Assembly (NCBI GenBank): GCA_963742955.1
Contig: CAVUOA010000008.1
Coordinates: 1,364,001-1,428,000, forward strand
Direction: 5' to 3'
Source: CAVUOA01 sp963742955
GTDB lineage: Bacteria > Bacteroidota > Ignavibacteria > Tepidaquicellales > OLB5
DNA length: 64,000 nt
Position numbers and translations under genes: made by a program. The stretch's first letter is position 1. The number at the start of each line of letters is the position of its first letter. A model generated the notes under the pieces. It saw only the letters and a list, made by a program, of their open reading frames with translations, did not search any database and had not been told where the DNA came from. Shown piece after piece: positions 35,801 through 45,883 of the stretch.

Positions 35801-37679
35801 ATGAAAAATAAAATATTCACTGTCTTTTTTCTTTTTTTGTTCATTGCGGGTTTACAGGTAACCTTTGCAGGTGACAGGATGGTGCTTGTTGAAAGATTTA
35901 CAAGCTGGACATGCGGTCCCTGCGCTGCGAATAATCCTACAATGGATGCTTTTCTTCAATCACAGGACCCGGATAAAATTACAGGCATAAGCCTACCACA
36001 TGAACTGGCCCGCGCCCGGCAATGACGGATTTTATTTATATAATCCCGACTGATAATAATACGAGGCGTACGTTATATAATGTAAACTCAATTCCGCAGG
36101 CATATATGGATGGCGGTAATAGAAATTCAGCCGCCATATACAGCAGGGACACTTTCAGCTGATTTTAATTCAAGAACAAATATATCTAAGCCCTGTAACA
36201 ATTATTGTGACGTGACAGCACATGGGGAGACAGCGCCAGAGTCAGAGTGCTTATTTACTGTGAAACACCGCTCCAGAATTCCAATGTAGCTCGCAGGTTG
36301 CGGTTTTAGAAAAATTACAAACAATATACTTCTCCTCCCGGCACTAACGGCGAAACAACATTTCATGATATAATGAGAAAAATGCTGCCGAGTGCCAACG
36401 GTACTTCGTTTGACATTGCTGCCCGGTCAGACATATATTTTGAATACAGGTATTATATGGACCCTATATGGCAGGCTAACCAGATAAAATCGCTTGCTTA
36501 TTTCTGGAACCACAGGTTCAGCCCAGGCAGATATTACAATGCAGCGATAAATATATCAAATTTTTCGTCTGCTTCCAAACCCTGCATACCGGGTTGTTTA
36601 CCAGGGGCAAAGCCAGAGCGCAAATTATAAAATAAAAGTTCCTCAGGTTGCCAACGGGTATAATTCTCCTGTTACATTAACCGCAGCAATTGACCCTCCG
36701 ACGGCAGGTATAACAGCTTCATTCCCCTCGGGAAATGTTATAAGCAATTTCCCCGATTCGGTTTCACTTCAGGTTTCTTCGACTGCATCGGTTCCGGCGG
36801 GTATATACAAAGTAATAGTAACCGGAACAAACGCATCAGTAAAGTACATAAAACCGTAGTCAGCTATCTTGTTGGAAAAAATTATGTTATTGTAGGAGCT
36901 AACAGAGCTTAATCTGAGTTTCAAGGTAGATAATGTAATTACAGCACAACCCAATTTTTTACATGGGATCTTAACGCAGTTCATAACCTTGCAGCAATTT
37001 CACCCAGCGGTCAGGGTCAATAAGATACCTGTTTCGATAGCTGGAGCAAGAGAGGAGATACTGTTCAGGATGTAACAATTAACTCCGTCTTACCAGCCAG
37101 TATCACGGTAAATTACAAAGCCCAGTATAAGCTGGTAACACAGTTAACCCCGGCGGGATTAGTACTCTCATAACAATAACCGGCGGAAATATTTTTTATG
37201 ATTCAGCAGGTACTGCCAATCTTTCTGTAACACCGCTCCAGGTGCAGTTTAATAATATGACATATTATTTCCAGAGATGGCAGGGAACCGGCAACGGTTC
37301 ATACACAGGAACCGAACCTAATGTGCAGATAACAATGAATAACGTTGTTGCTGAAACTTCTGTTTGGGATACAATACCTCCAATCGGTATTAAAGGAATC
37401 AGTACTGAGGTTCCCAAAGTGTATTCGCTTGACCAGAATTATCCCAACCCGTTTAACCCGAGCACAAAGATAAAATTTGCGCTCCCGAACAGCGGGTTTG
37501 TTTCATTGAAAATTTATGATATTCTCGGCAACGAAGTTTATACGCTTGATGAGTCTTACAGGAAAGCTGGATATTACGAAGCATCATTTGACGCTTCTAA
37601 CCTGGCATCAGGTGTATATTTTTATAAACTTGTAACATCAGGTTATACAGCAACAAAGAAAATGCTGCTGATAAAATAG
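35801..37679 (+). pseudogene. Omp28-like thioredoxin-fold T9SS protein, array member 1, heavily frameshifted
   Basis: Signal peptide, then VERFTSWTCGPCAANNPTMD (CGPC active site) at 35801-36025. After that the frame changes many times. Extra bases near 35993 and 36051 can be removed to read SYHMNWPAPGND and NTRRTLYNVNSIPQAYMDGG, matching its paralogues. A further open piece (36373-36630) and a C-terminal piece (37242-37679) end in the T9SS domain (DQNYPNPFNPSTKIKF ... KKMLLIK). It is longer than its neighbours, with an extra beta domain in the middle. Damage is heavier than elsewhere, so real decay and poor consensus are both possible. Confidence 0.8.
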
Positions 37680-37718
37680 ACTGCTGAATTTCGCTGATTT
37701 ACACAGATTTCTAACGTA

Positions 37719-37756
37719 GACTTCCGAAGCTGTTAAAAGCTTCGGAAGTTTTTTAT
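37719..37756 (+). terminator. CTTCCGAAG-family terminator 1
   Basis: CTTCCGAAGC (37721-37730) and GCTTCGGAAG (37739-37748), then a T run. First of a repeated family in this array. Confidence 0.85.
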
Positions 37757-37939
37757 TAGGCAGATGTATCATAGACATATGGATTTTACAAACTAACTTT
37801 CAGGTAAACCAATATATAAACAATTCTTTTAAATTAGTTCCGGTAAATCCATAGTAGTATTGATTTTCAGCATAAAATATTTTATTATGAATAAATATAT
37901 TGGGAAAAATATACAAACTTTAAGGAGGTTTTCTCTAAA

Positions 37940-39011
37940 ATGAAAAAAATATTATTAATTTCTTTTTCGATTGCTCTTTTATTTGGAGCGGGAAGCAGGA
38001 TTTCTTACTCGCAGGGCGGTATGAATGCAATGCTTGAGTTTTGCACCGGTACATGGTGTCAGTATTGTCCGTGCGGCGATGTTTATGCTCACAACATTCA
38101 GAATATTCGTCCGCAGGTTTTAATACTTGCATACCATGGTCCTATATCCTACTGCAGACCCGTTTAAAGTTTTTAATGGTAATAATATTCTGGATTTAAT
38201 GGGATTTAATTCTTATCCCACAGGAGTTGTCAGCAGAGTTTCAGGTATAATAGATAGAAACACATGGGGAGGCTGGGTTAATGTTGTTTCATCCGATTAT
38301 CCCCCGGGAATCAGTTATTCTGTAACAAAAAGCTACAATTCATCCACACGCCAGCTTGATGTTTCTGTAACAGCTACAGCTCTAAGAAATTTAGATACTG
38401 CGTGTTATGTTAATTTTGTAGTTTATGAAGGAAATATCATGTATCCACAGACAGGAAACAGCGGCTGCCCGGGAAGTTCTACTTATATACATGACTGGGT
38501 AGTAAGAAATATGGTAAACGGCGCAACCGGTGAGCTTCTGCATGCAACCGGGTGGATTCAGGGAACAACGGCAACAAAGAGCTGGACAACCACAGTAGAC
38601 AATGCATGGGTTGCCGATAATTGTACTGCTGCAGTATTTGCTTATCTAGGAAACGGTTCTTCAATAAATACTTCAGCAAGTCCTGTTCAGCAAACATGGA
38701 AAGAAGATTTGATACCGACCGGCGTTAATAATAACAATAAAATTCCGGCAAGCTACAGTCTTTCGCAGAATTATCCGAATCCTTTCAACCCGACAACTTA
38801 TATAAAGTTTTCGGTGCCAAAAGACGGAAATGCAAGCTTAAAGATTTATGACATGCTCGGAAACGAAGTTGCAACTTATTTTGAAGGCTATTTAAAAGCC
38901 GGCGAATATAATGCTGAGGTTGACGCTTCCAGCTGGGCAAGCGGCGTTTATTTCTATAAGCTCTCAACAGCAGATTTCACCGATACAAAGAAAATGACAT
39001 TGGTTAAATAG
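37940..39011 (+). CDS. Omp28-like thioredoxin-fold T9SS protein, array member 2 (one frameshift)
   Basis: Starts at ATG 37940 after an AAGGAGG site. Signal peptide, then LEFCTGTWCQYCPCGDVYAH: the CxxC active site (CQYC) plus two further cysteines. One extra C near 38148 breaks the frame (38167); removing it gives YHGPISTADPFKVFNGNNIL, matching member 3. The C-terminal part (38127-39011) holds the rest of the Omp28-like domain with the SYPTGVVSR cis-Pro loop, and a complete T9SS domain (SQNYPNPFNPTTYIKF ... KKMTLVK). It is expected to be exported by T9SS to the surface or medium. Closest relative is the next gene, sharing its 3' end and downstream sequence. Confidence 0.85.
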
Positions 39012-39020
39012 AACAAAAAG

Positions 39021-39097
39021 CGAGCCCATAAAGGGCTCGGCTACGGATTATTTAATAGAACTTCCGGAGTCTTCGAGACTTCGGAAGTTTTTTTATT
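39021..39097 (+). terminator. Hairpin plus CTTCCGAAG-family terminator 2
   Basis: CGAGCCC-ATAAA-GGGCTCG at 39021-39039, then CTTCCGgAG...CTtCGGAAG at 39061-39087 with a long T run. The same pair of hairpins follows member 3. Confidence 0.8.
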
Positions 39098-39238
39098 ATA
39101 CATACCTCAATTTTCTTTCAAAAAGACAGCTTAAAACTTACAAATACGACCAAAAAAGTCTTGATTTTGAATTCAAAAAAATATATTATTATTTAATAAA
39201 TCAATTTTCTCAACATTTCTTATTGAAGGAGGCTTAAA

Positions 39239-40327
39239 ATGAAAGCCAAATTACTACTTCTTATTTTCGCCCTTATGTTTTTAAGTTTTTCTTATACAAA
39301 CAAAACTAACGCTGAGCCAAGAAGAGTCCTGCTTGAGTTCTGCACAGGCACGTGGTGCCAGTGGTGCCCATGCGGAGATTTTACAGCAGAACAAATTCTT
39401 CAATCCTATCCTGAAACTATGATATTAGCTTATCACGGACCGTTGAGTGCTTCTGACCCATTCAAGAATTTTAACGGTAATAATATTATTACTCTTTTAG
39501 GTTTCACAGCATACCCAACCGGGGTTATTGACAGGGGAAATGCACCGAATAATCCATATGTTGATTACACGGTGTGGAGGACTTATGTACAGCAAAGATA
39601 TAATTCGTCACCAACATCTAATGTAAGCATTGTGGTATCGACAAAAGATTACAATTCATCTACACGGGAACTTACAGCGACTATTGATGCAACAGCGCTG
39701 CAAAACTTAACAGGTCAGTATAAAATCAGTTACGTAATAACCGAAAATAATGTAATGTACGCACAGGTGAACAATACTGTATGTGATACAGGAAGCGCAT
39801 ATTATATTCACAAATGGATAGTGAGAAATATGGTAAACGGAGCAAGCGGGGAAAATTTAAACTCAGGCGCATGGAACATGAACCAGATGATTAGTAAGAA
39901 TGTTTCTGTTACTTTAGACCCGGGGTGGGTTGCTTCAAACTGTAACCTTAACGTATTTGTATTTAAAGATTCAACCCAGTTAAATTTATCAAGTGTTCAG
40001 CAGACGATGATTCAGTCTGTAACTAATCCGCTTGGAGTTTCAAACAGCAATAATAATATTCCGTCAGCATTTTCACTATCTCAGAATTATCCTAACCCGT
40101 TTAACCCGACGACTCATGTAAAATTTACTTTGCCAAAAGACGGGAATGTGAGCTTAAAAGTGTATAATATGCTGGGAAAGGAAATAGCAGTTTATATTAA
40201 CGGGTTTGTAAAAGCCGGTTCATATAATGCAGAAATAGATGCTTCCAGCTGGTCTAGCGGAGTTTATTTCTATAGACTCTCAACATCTGATTTCACCGAT
40301 ACAAAGAAAATGACATTGGTTAAATAA
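39239..40327 (+). CDS. Omp28-like thioredoxin-fold T9SS protein, array member 3
   Basis: An intact 362-residue member. AAGGAGG site at 39226; signal peptide about 1-25. LLEFCTGTWCQWCPCGDFTA has C35, C40, C43 and C45, where CQWC occupies the thioredoxin CxxC position. YPTGVIDRGN supplies the cis-Pro loop. The T9SS sorting domain covers about the last 85 residues (SLSQNYPNPFNPTTHVKFTL ... DTKKMTLVK). Likely a secreted thiol/disulfide-active or disulfide-stabilised protein; activity is untested. The last codons, the hairpin and the terminator are nearly identical to member 2, so duplication was recent. Confidence 0.9.
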   Translation: MKAKLLLLIFALMFLSFSYTNKTNAEPRRVLLEFCTGTWCQWCPCGDFTAEQILQSYPETMILAYHGPLSASDPFKNFNGNNIITLLGFTAYPTGVIDRGNAPNNPYVDYTVWRTYVQQRYNSSPTSNVSIVVSTKDYNSSTRELTATIDATALQNLTGQYKISYVITENNVMYAQVNNTVCDTGSAYYIHKWIVRNMVNGASGENLNSGAWNMNQMISKNVSVTLDPGWVASNCNLNVFVFKDSTQLNLSSVQQTMIQSVTNPLGVSNSNNNIPSAFSLSQNYPNPFNPTTHVKFTLPKDGNVSLKVYNMLGKEIAVYINGFVKAGSYNAEIDASSWSSGVYFYRLSTSDFTDTKKMTLVK

Positions 40328-40335
40328 ACAAAAAG

Positions 40336-40410
40336 CGAGCCCATAAAGGGCTCGGCTACGGATTACATAATAGAACTTCCGAAGGCTCCAAGGCTTCGGA
40401 AGTTTTTTTA
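40336..40410 (+). terminator. Hairpin plus CTTCCGAAG-family terminator 3
   Basis: CGAGCCCATAAAGGGCTCG followed by AACTTCCGAAG...CTTCGGAAGTTTTTT (40374-40408), duplicated from member 2. Confidence 0.85.
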
Positions 40411-40414
40411 TATA

Positions 40415-40664
40415 CTGACCTCACCCTCCGGCTCCCTCTCCCTGGTAGGAGAGGGAGAGTTTAAGAATAAAAATTTTTTGGTTTACCCTCGTGCCCCGAT
40501 TAACAATCGTGGCACGAGTAAGGAACTTTAGGAGTCTCTATGCCTTTATAGGTTCCTATAACAGCTGAAGACCCCCTCTTAATCTCCCCCCTGCCTGCAG
40601 CAGGCAGGCTTGTTAAGGGGAAGACGAAGTGGGGTAATAATTTACAGCTTCGGAAGTTTTTTTA
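40415..40664. repeat. About 250-bp composite non-coding element, copy A
   Basis: Contains in order a CTCCCTCTCC...GGAGAGGGAG hairpin (40432-40459), a CTCGTGCC...GGCACGAG hairpin (about 40489-40519), GAGTCTCT, a CCTGCCTGCAGCAGGCAGG palindrome (about 40590-40609), and a final AGCTTCGGAAGTTTTTTTAT. That last part is another copy of the terminator 3' arm that precedes the element. Copy B lies at 48012-48280. Together with the terminator this accounts for the 419-bp gap before the next gene. Confidence 0.75.
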
Positions 40665-40746
40665 TGCCCGCCGATTTGGATTTTAATTTAGCTTAAATGT
40701 ATATAAGTTAAATAGATTTCCTAAATCATCAACAGAAGGATTCAAT

Positions 40747-41847
40747 ATGAAAAACAGAATACTGATTGTTGTTTCTTCTCTTTTAATTTTCAGCCTTTTC
40801 TCATTTAATTATTCAAGCGCCGGACCGAGAAACCTCGTAATCGAATTTTCTACGGGAACGTGGTGCGGCTTTTGCCCATGCGGCGAAAGAATTGCCGATA
40901 GCATTCTGGTAATGTATCCTAATACTCTTGTTATAGGGTATCACAGCGGGGGCAATGACCCGTTTGTTAATTTCCCGGGCACTCAGATTTTCGGGATGTT
41001 CGGATATACCGCTTCTCCGACTGCAAGTATTAACAGAATGAATCATCCGGGTAATTCCATCTACCCGTATATGGCGCGCGCCTTATGGGTGGAGCGTGTA
41101 ACTCTTTTGTACAATACTATGCCTGTAACGCCCATCGATGTAATTTTAACTGCTAAAAATTATAATGAAACTACTAGAGAGCTTACAGCTGCTGTTAATT
41201 CAACTGCGCTTCAGGATTTAACAGGACAGTATAAAATACATTTCATTATTACCGAAGATAACATTGTTTATCCTCAGAACCACTATCCTGAATGCGGATA
41301 TAACGGATATGACAGCAACTATATCCACAAATGGGTGCCGCGTGTAATTACAAACGGCGCACAAGGTGAAAACCTGAACACAGGCGGAGTGTGGAACCAG
41401 AACCAGACTATAACAAAAAATGTTTCATATACACTCAACAGTTCATGGAATGCATCTAACTGCACTTTTATGGCAATTGTTTATAAAGATTCATCTTTGG
41501 GTATATTTGTGAGCGCGGTTCAGCAGGCAATTAAACAATCGGTTACAAACCCTCTTGGTATTTCAACTGTAAACAGAACGCCGTCTGAATATTTGCTGTC
41601 ACAGAATTATCCTAATCCTTTTAACCCGGTCACCAATATAAAATTTTCTGTTCCGAATGACGGAAATGCAAGCCTTAAGATATATGATGCGCTGGGTAAT
41701 TTAAAAGCTGTTTATCTGGACGGATTTGTGAAAGCAGGGTTATATAATGCCGAGGTTGACGCTTCCAACTGGGCGAGCGGAGTTTATTTTTATACATTGA
41801 ATGCCGGTTCTTATAATATGACAAAAAAGATGGTTCTGATTAAGTGA
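40747..41847 (+). CDS. Omp28-like thioredoxin-fold T9SS protein, array member 4
   Basis: An intact 366-residue member. Signal peptide about 1-26; IEFSTGTWCGFCPCGERIAD with CGFC in the CxxC position and a further Cys two residues later. The first Cys of the FCTGTWC pattern is Ser here. A cis-Pro region is at TASPTASINR. The T9SS domain ends with SYNMTKKMVLIK. No CTTCCGAAG terminator follows; instead the shared dyad promoter of member 5 is found about 85 bp downstream. Confidence 0.9.
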   Translation: MKNRILIVVSSLLIFSLFSFNYSSAGPRNLVIEFSTGTWCGFCPCGERIADSILVMYPNTLVIGYHSGGNDPFVNFPGTQIFGMFGYTASPTASINRMNHPGNSIYPYMARALWVERVTLLYNTMPVTPIDVILTAKNYNETTRELTAAVNSTALQDLTGQYKIHFIITEDNIVYPQNHYPECGYNGYDSNYIHKWVPRVITNGAQGENLNTGGVWNQNQTITKNVSYTLNSSWNASNCTFMAIVYKDSSLGIFVSAVQQAIKQSVTNPLGISTVNRTPSEYLLSQNYPNPFNPVTNIKFSVPNDGNASLKIYDALGNLKAVYLDGFVKAGLYNAEVDASNWASGVYFYTLNAGSYNMTKKMVLIK

Positions 41848-41932
41848 AAAGTCCTTGAAGATTTACATGTAGGTTAATACCGCTTTTTTAGGGTCTTTTA
41901 AGCAATTTTCAGGACACAAATCATATAAAATT

Positions 41933-41975
41933 ATGATATAAATCATTGTTCTGCATACGCGTAAGCAGTTATAAT
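41933..41975 (+). promoter_or_regulatory. CRP/FNR-type dyad promoter A
   Basis: ATGAT-ATAA-ATCAT at 41933-41946 and a perfect TATAAT at 41970-41975. The dyad centre is 30.5 bp before the first base of the -10 box, exactly as in promoters B and C. Downstream TGTATCGGTAAGGAAT is also shared. Drives member 5. Confidence 0.7.
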
Positions 41976-42086
41976 TGTATCGGTAAGGAATGTCCTTTTG
42001 CATTAGGATTAAGTTTTTTACTAAATCATACAATCTAATTCCTGCCATATTTTTAGTTTAACTTTATGACCAAAGGAGTCAAAAAA

Positions 42087-43163
42087 ATGAAATTTAAATC
42101 TTACGTTTTGTTTTTATTGCTGGTTTTTGTTCTTGCTTCAGTTCCCGGTCAGGTTTATTCACAAGCTCCAAGAAAGGTAATATTTGAGAAATGGACGAGC
42201 TCAACATGCGGCCCGTGCGCTTCACAAAATCCTTCTTTCGAGGCGTGGATTCCCAGTTACTGGGATGTTGCAACAGTTGTTGCATATCATGTCGGATGGC
42301 CATCACCCGGAAATGACCCAATGTATTTACTCAACCCGACACAATCTTATGACAGAAGATATTATTACGGTGTAAATGCTGTGCCATGTGCAAGAGTAGA
42401 CGGAATTATTTCAACCGGTGCATGCGTTAGCTGTTCATATACAAATCCGTCAACATGTCTGACAGCTTATTTAAATCAGAGAAGGGCAGTAGCTACTCCG
42501 GTTGCACTCAATGTAGTTGACCAGAGGGTAGCGGGTGACTCAATAAAAGCTATGATTACAATGACAATTTTATCTGACCTGCCGGCGGGCACATACTATC
42601 TGCGCGTTATGGCTGTAGAAAGAATCGTCAGATATACATCACCTCCCGGCACAAACGGCGAAATGGTATTTCCTGATGTTTTCAGGGCATCGTATCCTAC
42701 TTCTCAGGGAACAGCAATATCAACAACTGCAGGTACATACAATTTTGAATTTACTTATAAACGTAATCCTGTTTGGGTAGACTCTATGGTTTATACACTC
42801 GCTTTTGTTCAGAATGACGCAAACAAGGAAGTTATGAACAGCGGCAGACCGGATAACGTTACAATTACAGGAAAGAAAACGTACTCAAGCGAAGTTGCAG
42901 GGAAATATGAATTGCTGCAGAACTATCCTAATCCTTTCAACCCTTCAACTTATATTGCATTTGTTCTTCCAAAAGAAGGTAATGTAAGCCTGACGGTTTA
43001 TGATATTCTGGGCAATGAAGTAAAAACGCTTGTTGACGGAAATCAAAGAGCAGGAACATATAATATTTTCTTTGACGGCACCGACCTTGCCAGCGGAGTT
43101 TATCTCTATAAACTCAGAGCCGGGGACTTTGTTGAAACTAAAAAGATGCTTCTTGTGAAATAA
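42087..43163 (+). CDS. Omp28-like thioredoxin-fold T9SS protein, array member 5 (CGPC type)
   Basis: The ATG at 42087 is chosen because an AAAGGAG site sits directly before it; an in-frame ATG at 42066 lies upstream of that site. 358 residues: signal peptide, then IFEKWTSSTCGPCASQNPSF with the classic thioredoxin CGPC. AYHVGWPSPGNDPMYLLNPT and NAVPCARVDG (cis-Pro loop) follow, then an Ig-like stretch with YTSPPGTNGEMVFPDVFRAS and a T9SS domain (LQNYPNPFNPSTYIAF ... ETKKMLLVK). Best intact example of the second subfamily. Controlled by the dyad promoter at 41933-41975. Confidence 0.9.
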   Translation: MKFKSYVLFLLLVFVLASVPGQVYSQAPRKVIFEKWTSSTCGPCASQNPSFEAWIPSYWDVATVVAYHVGWPSPGNDPMYLLNPTQSYDRRYYYGVNAVPCARVDGIISTGACVSCSYTNPSTCLTAYLNQRRAVATPVALNVVDQRVAGDSIKAMITMTILSDLPAGTYYLRVMAVERIVRYTSPPGTNGEMVFPDVFRASYPTSQGTAISTTAGTYNFEFTYKRNPVWVDSMVYTLAFVQNDANKEVMNSGRPDNVTITGKKTYSSEVAGKYELLQNYPNPFNPSTYIAFVLPKEGNVSLTVYDILGNEVKTLVDGNQRAGTYNIFFDGTDLASGVYLYKLRAGDFVETKKMLLVK

Positions 43164-43187
43164 ACCTCTGATTGAGAATAAATTTAT

Positions 43188-43223
43188 AACTTCCGGAGTC
43201 TTACAGGCTTCGGAAGTTTTTTA
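43188..43223 (+). terminator. CTTCCGAAG-family terminator 4
   Basis: AACTTCCGgAG...CTtCGGAAGTTTTTT after member 5. Confidence 0.8.
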
Positions 43224-43250
43224 TTTTATGGATAGAAGTCATGTTATAAT

Positions 43251-43293
43251 ATGATATAAGTCATTGTTTTGAGCTAAAGCCATTTATTATTAT
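43251..43293 (+). promoter_or_regulatory. CRP/FNR-type dyad promoter B
   Basis: ATGAT-ATAA-GTCAT at 43251-43264 and TATTAT at 43288-43293, with the same 30.5-bp centre-to--10 distance as A and C. Downstream TGTATTGGTGGAAT. Drives member 6. Confidence 0.7.
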
Positions 43294-43400
43294 TGTATTG
43301 GTGGAATACATTTACTTCAGGTTCACCTCACTAACAAAAAGGGTTTCAACTAATTACTTTTTAATCATTTAGATTCTAATTTCTAAAAAGGAGATTACAA

Positions 43401-44486
43401 ATGAAAGCAAAGCTGCAATTCTTTCTTATTCTCTCTTTGTTGTTTATGAGTTTTATTGCATTTCCGGTCAATGCACAAATGCAAAGAAGTGTTCTTATGG
43501 AATACTGTACAGGTCAATGGTGCGGATACTGTCCCTGCGGACATCAGATTATTGACCAGAACATTATACCAACTTATCCGAGCACTGTTATACTTTCATA
43601 TCACGGCGGCACCAGCAGTGTAGATTCAATGAAAGGGTTCCATGGTTCGGAAATCCGTACTCTTCTTGCATTCAGCCTTTACCCGAATGCAATATTTGAC
43701 AGGACAACTACTCAGATGACAAGAAGCTTGTGGATGGGACAGATGGCTACATGTTACGCAACACCTAGTAATGTTAACCTTGCCGTCACGAACAAACAAT
43801 ACAACCCTGCAACAAGGGAACTTAATGTAACTGTGACTGCAACTGCTCTTACGAATATTACAGGAATTTTCAGCATTAATTTTGTTTTGACCGAAGACAG
43901 CCTTGTTAAAGGACAGAGCTTTTATGCTTCATGCGGAACAGCAGGATATTTCTATGATTATGTGCATAGTCACGTTACAAGAGACATGATAAACGGCGCT
44001 GCCGGGGAAGTGATACATACAGGCGGGCAGTGGGATATGGGCGTTACTTATACAAAAACTCTGAACTATACAATTGCAGATACTATTATTGCTGCCAACA
44101 GCCACCTTGCAGTTTTTATTTATAATTCAACCAATGGTGTAGCTCTCGGTACAGTTCAGCAGACAACCTCTATCGGTATAGTAGAGCCGCTGGGAGTCGT
44201 AAATAATAACAGCTATGCACCTTCTGAATTTACTCTTTACCAAAACTACCCAAACCCGTTTAATCCCGTTACGGCTATATCATACTATTTACCGAAAGAC
44301 GAGCATGTATTGCTGAAAATATTCAATCTTCTTGGTGAAGAAGTATATACACTTGTTAATGCTAACGAAAAAGCAGGTGAACATGCTTTACATTTCGACG
44401 GGTATGGGCTATCGAGCGGAGTTTATATTTATAAGATAATTGCAGGCGATTTTTCACAGGCTAAAAAAATGCTTCTTGTGAAATAG
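43401..44486 (+). CDS. Omp28-like thioredoxin-fold T9SS protein, array member 6
   Basis: An intact 361-residue member of the Cys-rich subfamily: AAGGAG site, signal peptide about 1-25, LMEYCTGQWCGYCPCGHQII (CGYC plus flanking cysteines), SLYPNAIFDR at the cis-Pro loop, and a T9SS domain (YQNYPNPFNPVTAISYYLPK ... AKKMLLVK). Although of the first subfamily, it shares the dyad promoter with CGPC-type members 5 and 8. It is followed by its own AAGCCCG hairpin terminator. Confidence 0.9.
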   Translation: MKAKLQFFLILSLLFMSFIAFPVNAQMQRSVLMEYCTGQWCGYCPCGHQIIDQNIIPTYPSTVILSYHGGTSSVDSMKGFHGSEIRTLLAFSLYPNAIFDRTTTQMTRSLWMGQMATCYATPSNVNLAVTNKQYNPATRELNVTVTATALTNITGIFSINFVLTEDSLVKGQSFYASCGTAGYFYDYVHSHVTRDMINGAAGEVIHTGGQWDMGVTYTKTLNYTIADTIIAANSHLAVFIYNSTNGVALGTVQQTTSIGIVEPLGVVNNNSYAPSEFTLYQNYPNPFNPVTAISYYLPKDEHVLLKIFNLLGEEVYTLVNANEKAGEHALHFDGYGLSSGVYIYKIIAGDFSQAKKMLLVK

Positions 44487-44507
44487 AATTGATTAATAAA
44501 TGCAAAG

Positions 44508-44531
44508 AAGCCCGTTAATTCGGGCTTTTTG
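44508..44531 (+). terminator. Intrinsic terminator after member 6
   Basis: AAGCCCG-TTAATT-CGGGCTT plus T run; unrelated to the CTTCCGAAG family. Confidence 0.8.
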
Positions 44532-44617
44532 CATAATGGGGATGAATTTATAAATATTAATTTTAAACAATAAACAGTATTTTAAATTTATAAAAGCTCA
44601 AAGAAAGGAGTTGAATC

Positions 44618-45674
44618 ATGAATATAAAATTTACTGTTTTTTTTGTTATTGCGCTGCTGTTAGGTTTATCGATTGATGCGAATTCACAGGCAGTGAGGAA
44701 AGTATTGTTTGAGGAATGGACAAGCTCAACCTGCGGACCATGCGCTGCAAATAACCCAGTCTTGAATGCATTTATTGAAGCCCATGCAGATACGATTACT
44801 GCAGTAAAATACCATGTCGGCTGGCCTTCGCCGGGTAATGACCCTATGTATCGGTTAATAACCCGACAAAGTCCATGAGAGGAAGGTATTATTACAGCGT
44901 TAACGCTAGAGTCCCTTGCTGAATGTTGACGGGATTATTAATGATGTCTGGCCGTTTTCAGCAGCAAACTTCCAGAATGCAATGGTAACAAGATTGCGGT
45001 ATTGCTACACCGCTGAGTGTAAACGTTACCGATTTAGAGAATCGCCGGGGATTCAAATAAAGCAACTGTTGTTGTGAACATTGTTTCAAACCTTCCGGCA
45101 GGTAATTATTATCTCAGGGTAATGGCTGTGGAAAAAAAGGTTATTTACACATCACCTCCCGGAACAAACGGCGAAACGATTTTCCCGGAAGTATTCAGGA
45201 AATCATTCCCGAATTCACTGGGTACCATTTTGCCTACTTCTGCCGGAACTATATAATTTCGAGTTCAGGTATAAAATTGACACGGTTTGGGTGGATTCTA
45301 TGATTTACACAATTGCATTTGTGCAGAATGATGTTAACAAAGACTGTTTAAACAGCTTCAAGGCTATCGATAACATTACGGGTGTTCCTGTAAATACCCA
45401 AACAATACCCGAAAATTTTTCTCTTTCACAGAACTTCCCGAACCCGTTTAACCCGACAACAAACATTAAGTTCACAATGCCTAAAGACGGCAATGTAACT
45501 TTAAAAGTTTATGATATGATTGGTTCGGAAGTAAAAACACTTGTTGAAGGAAATCACAAAGCCGGTATATACAACATTTATTTTGACGGTTCTGAACTCT
45601 CCAGCGGCGTGTATTTTTACCGCTTAACCGCAGGTAATTTCACCGAAACCAGGAAGATGATTCTAATAAAGTAA
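44618..45674 (+). pseudogene. Omp28-like thioredoxin-fold T9SS protein, array member 7 (CGPC type), several frameshifts
   Basis: Start with AAAGGAG site and signal peptide, then FEEWTSSTCGPCAANNPVLN. The frame breaks near 44856, 44910, 45000-45060 and 45250. Repairing single bases yields stretches matching member 5: NNPTKSMRGRYYYSVNA, VDGIINDVWPFSAANFQNAM, and TYNFEFRYKIDTVWVDSMIY. The T9SS end is intact (SQNFPNPFNPTTNIKFTM ... TRKMILIK). The last break near 45250 is a single extra A in ACTATAT. Either poor consensus or a decaying copy. Confidence 0.82.
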
Positions 45675-45690
45675 ATTTAAAAAATGGTAT

Positions 45691-45720
45691 AAAAAGCGGG
45701 TTTAAAGCCCGCTTTTTTTA
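45691..45720 (+). terminator. Intrinsic terminator after member 7
   Basis: AAAAAGCGGG-TTTAAA-GCCCGCTTTTTTT. Confidence 0.85.
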
Positions 45721-45744
45721 TTTAGATACAAATAATGTTAATTT

Positions 45745-45787
45745 ATGACATAAGTCATTGTATTCTTCCTGCATAAGTTAATATTAT
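45745..45787 (+). promoter_or_regulatory. CRP/FNR-type dyad promoter C
   Basis: A perfect dyad ATGAC-ATAA-GTCAT at 45745-45758 and TATTAT at 45782-45787, with centre-to--10 distance again 30.5 bp. Downstream TGTATTGGTGGGAAAT. Drives member 8. Confidence 0.72.
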
Positions 45788-45883
45788 TGTATTGGTGGGA
45801 AATGCACAATTCGTGTCTTTTTTACAGAATTTCAATAAAAATTTTTATTTCTGCTCTTTAAACAATCAAAACAATTTACTACA

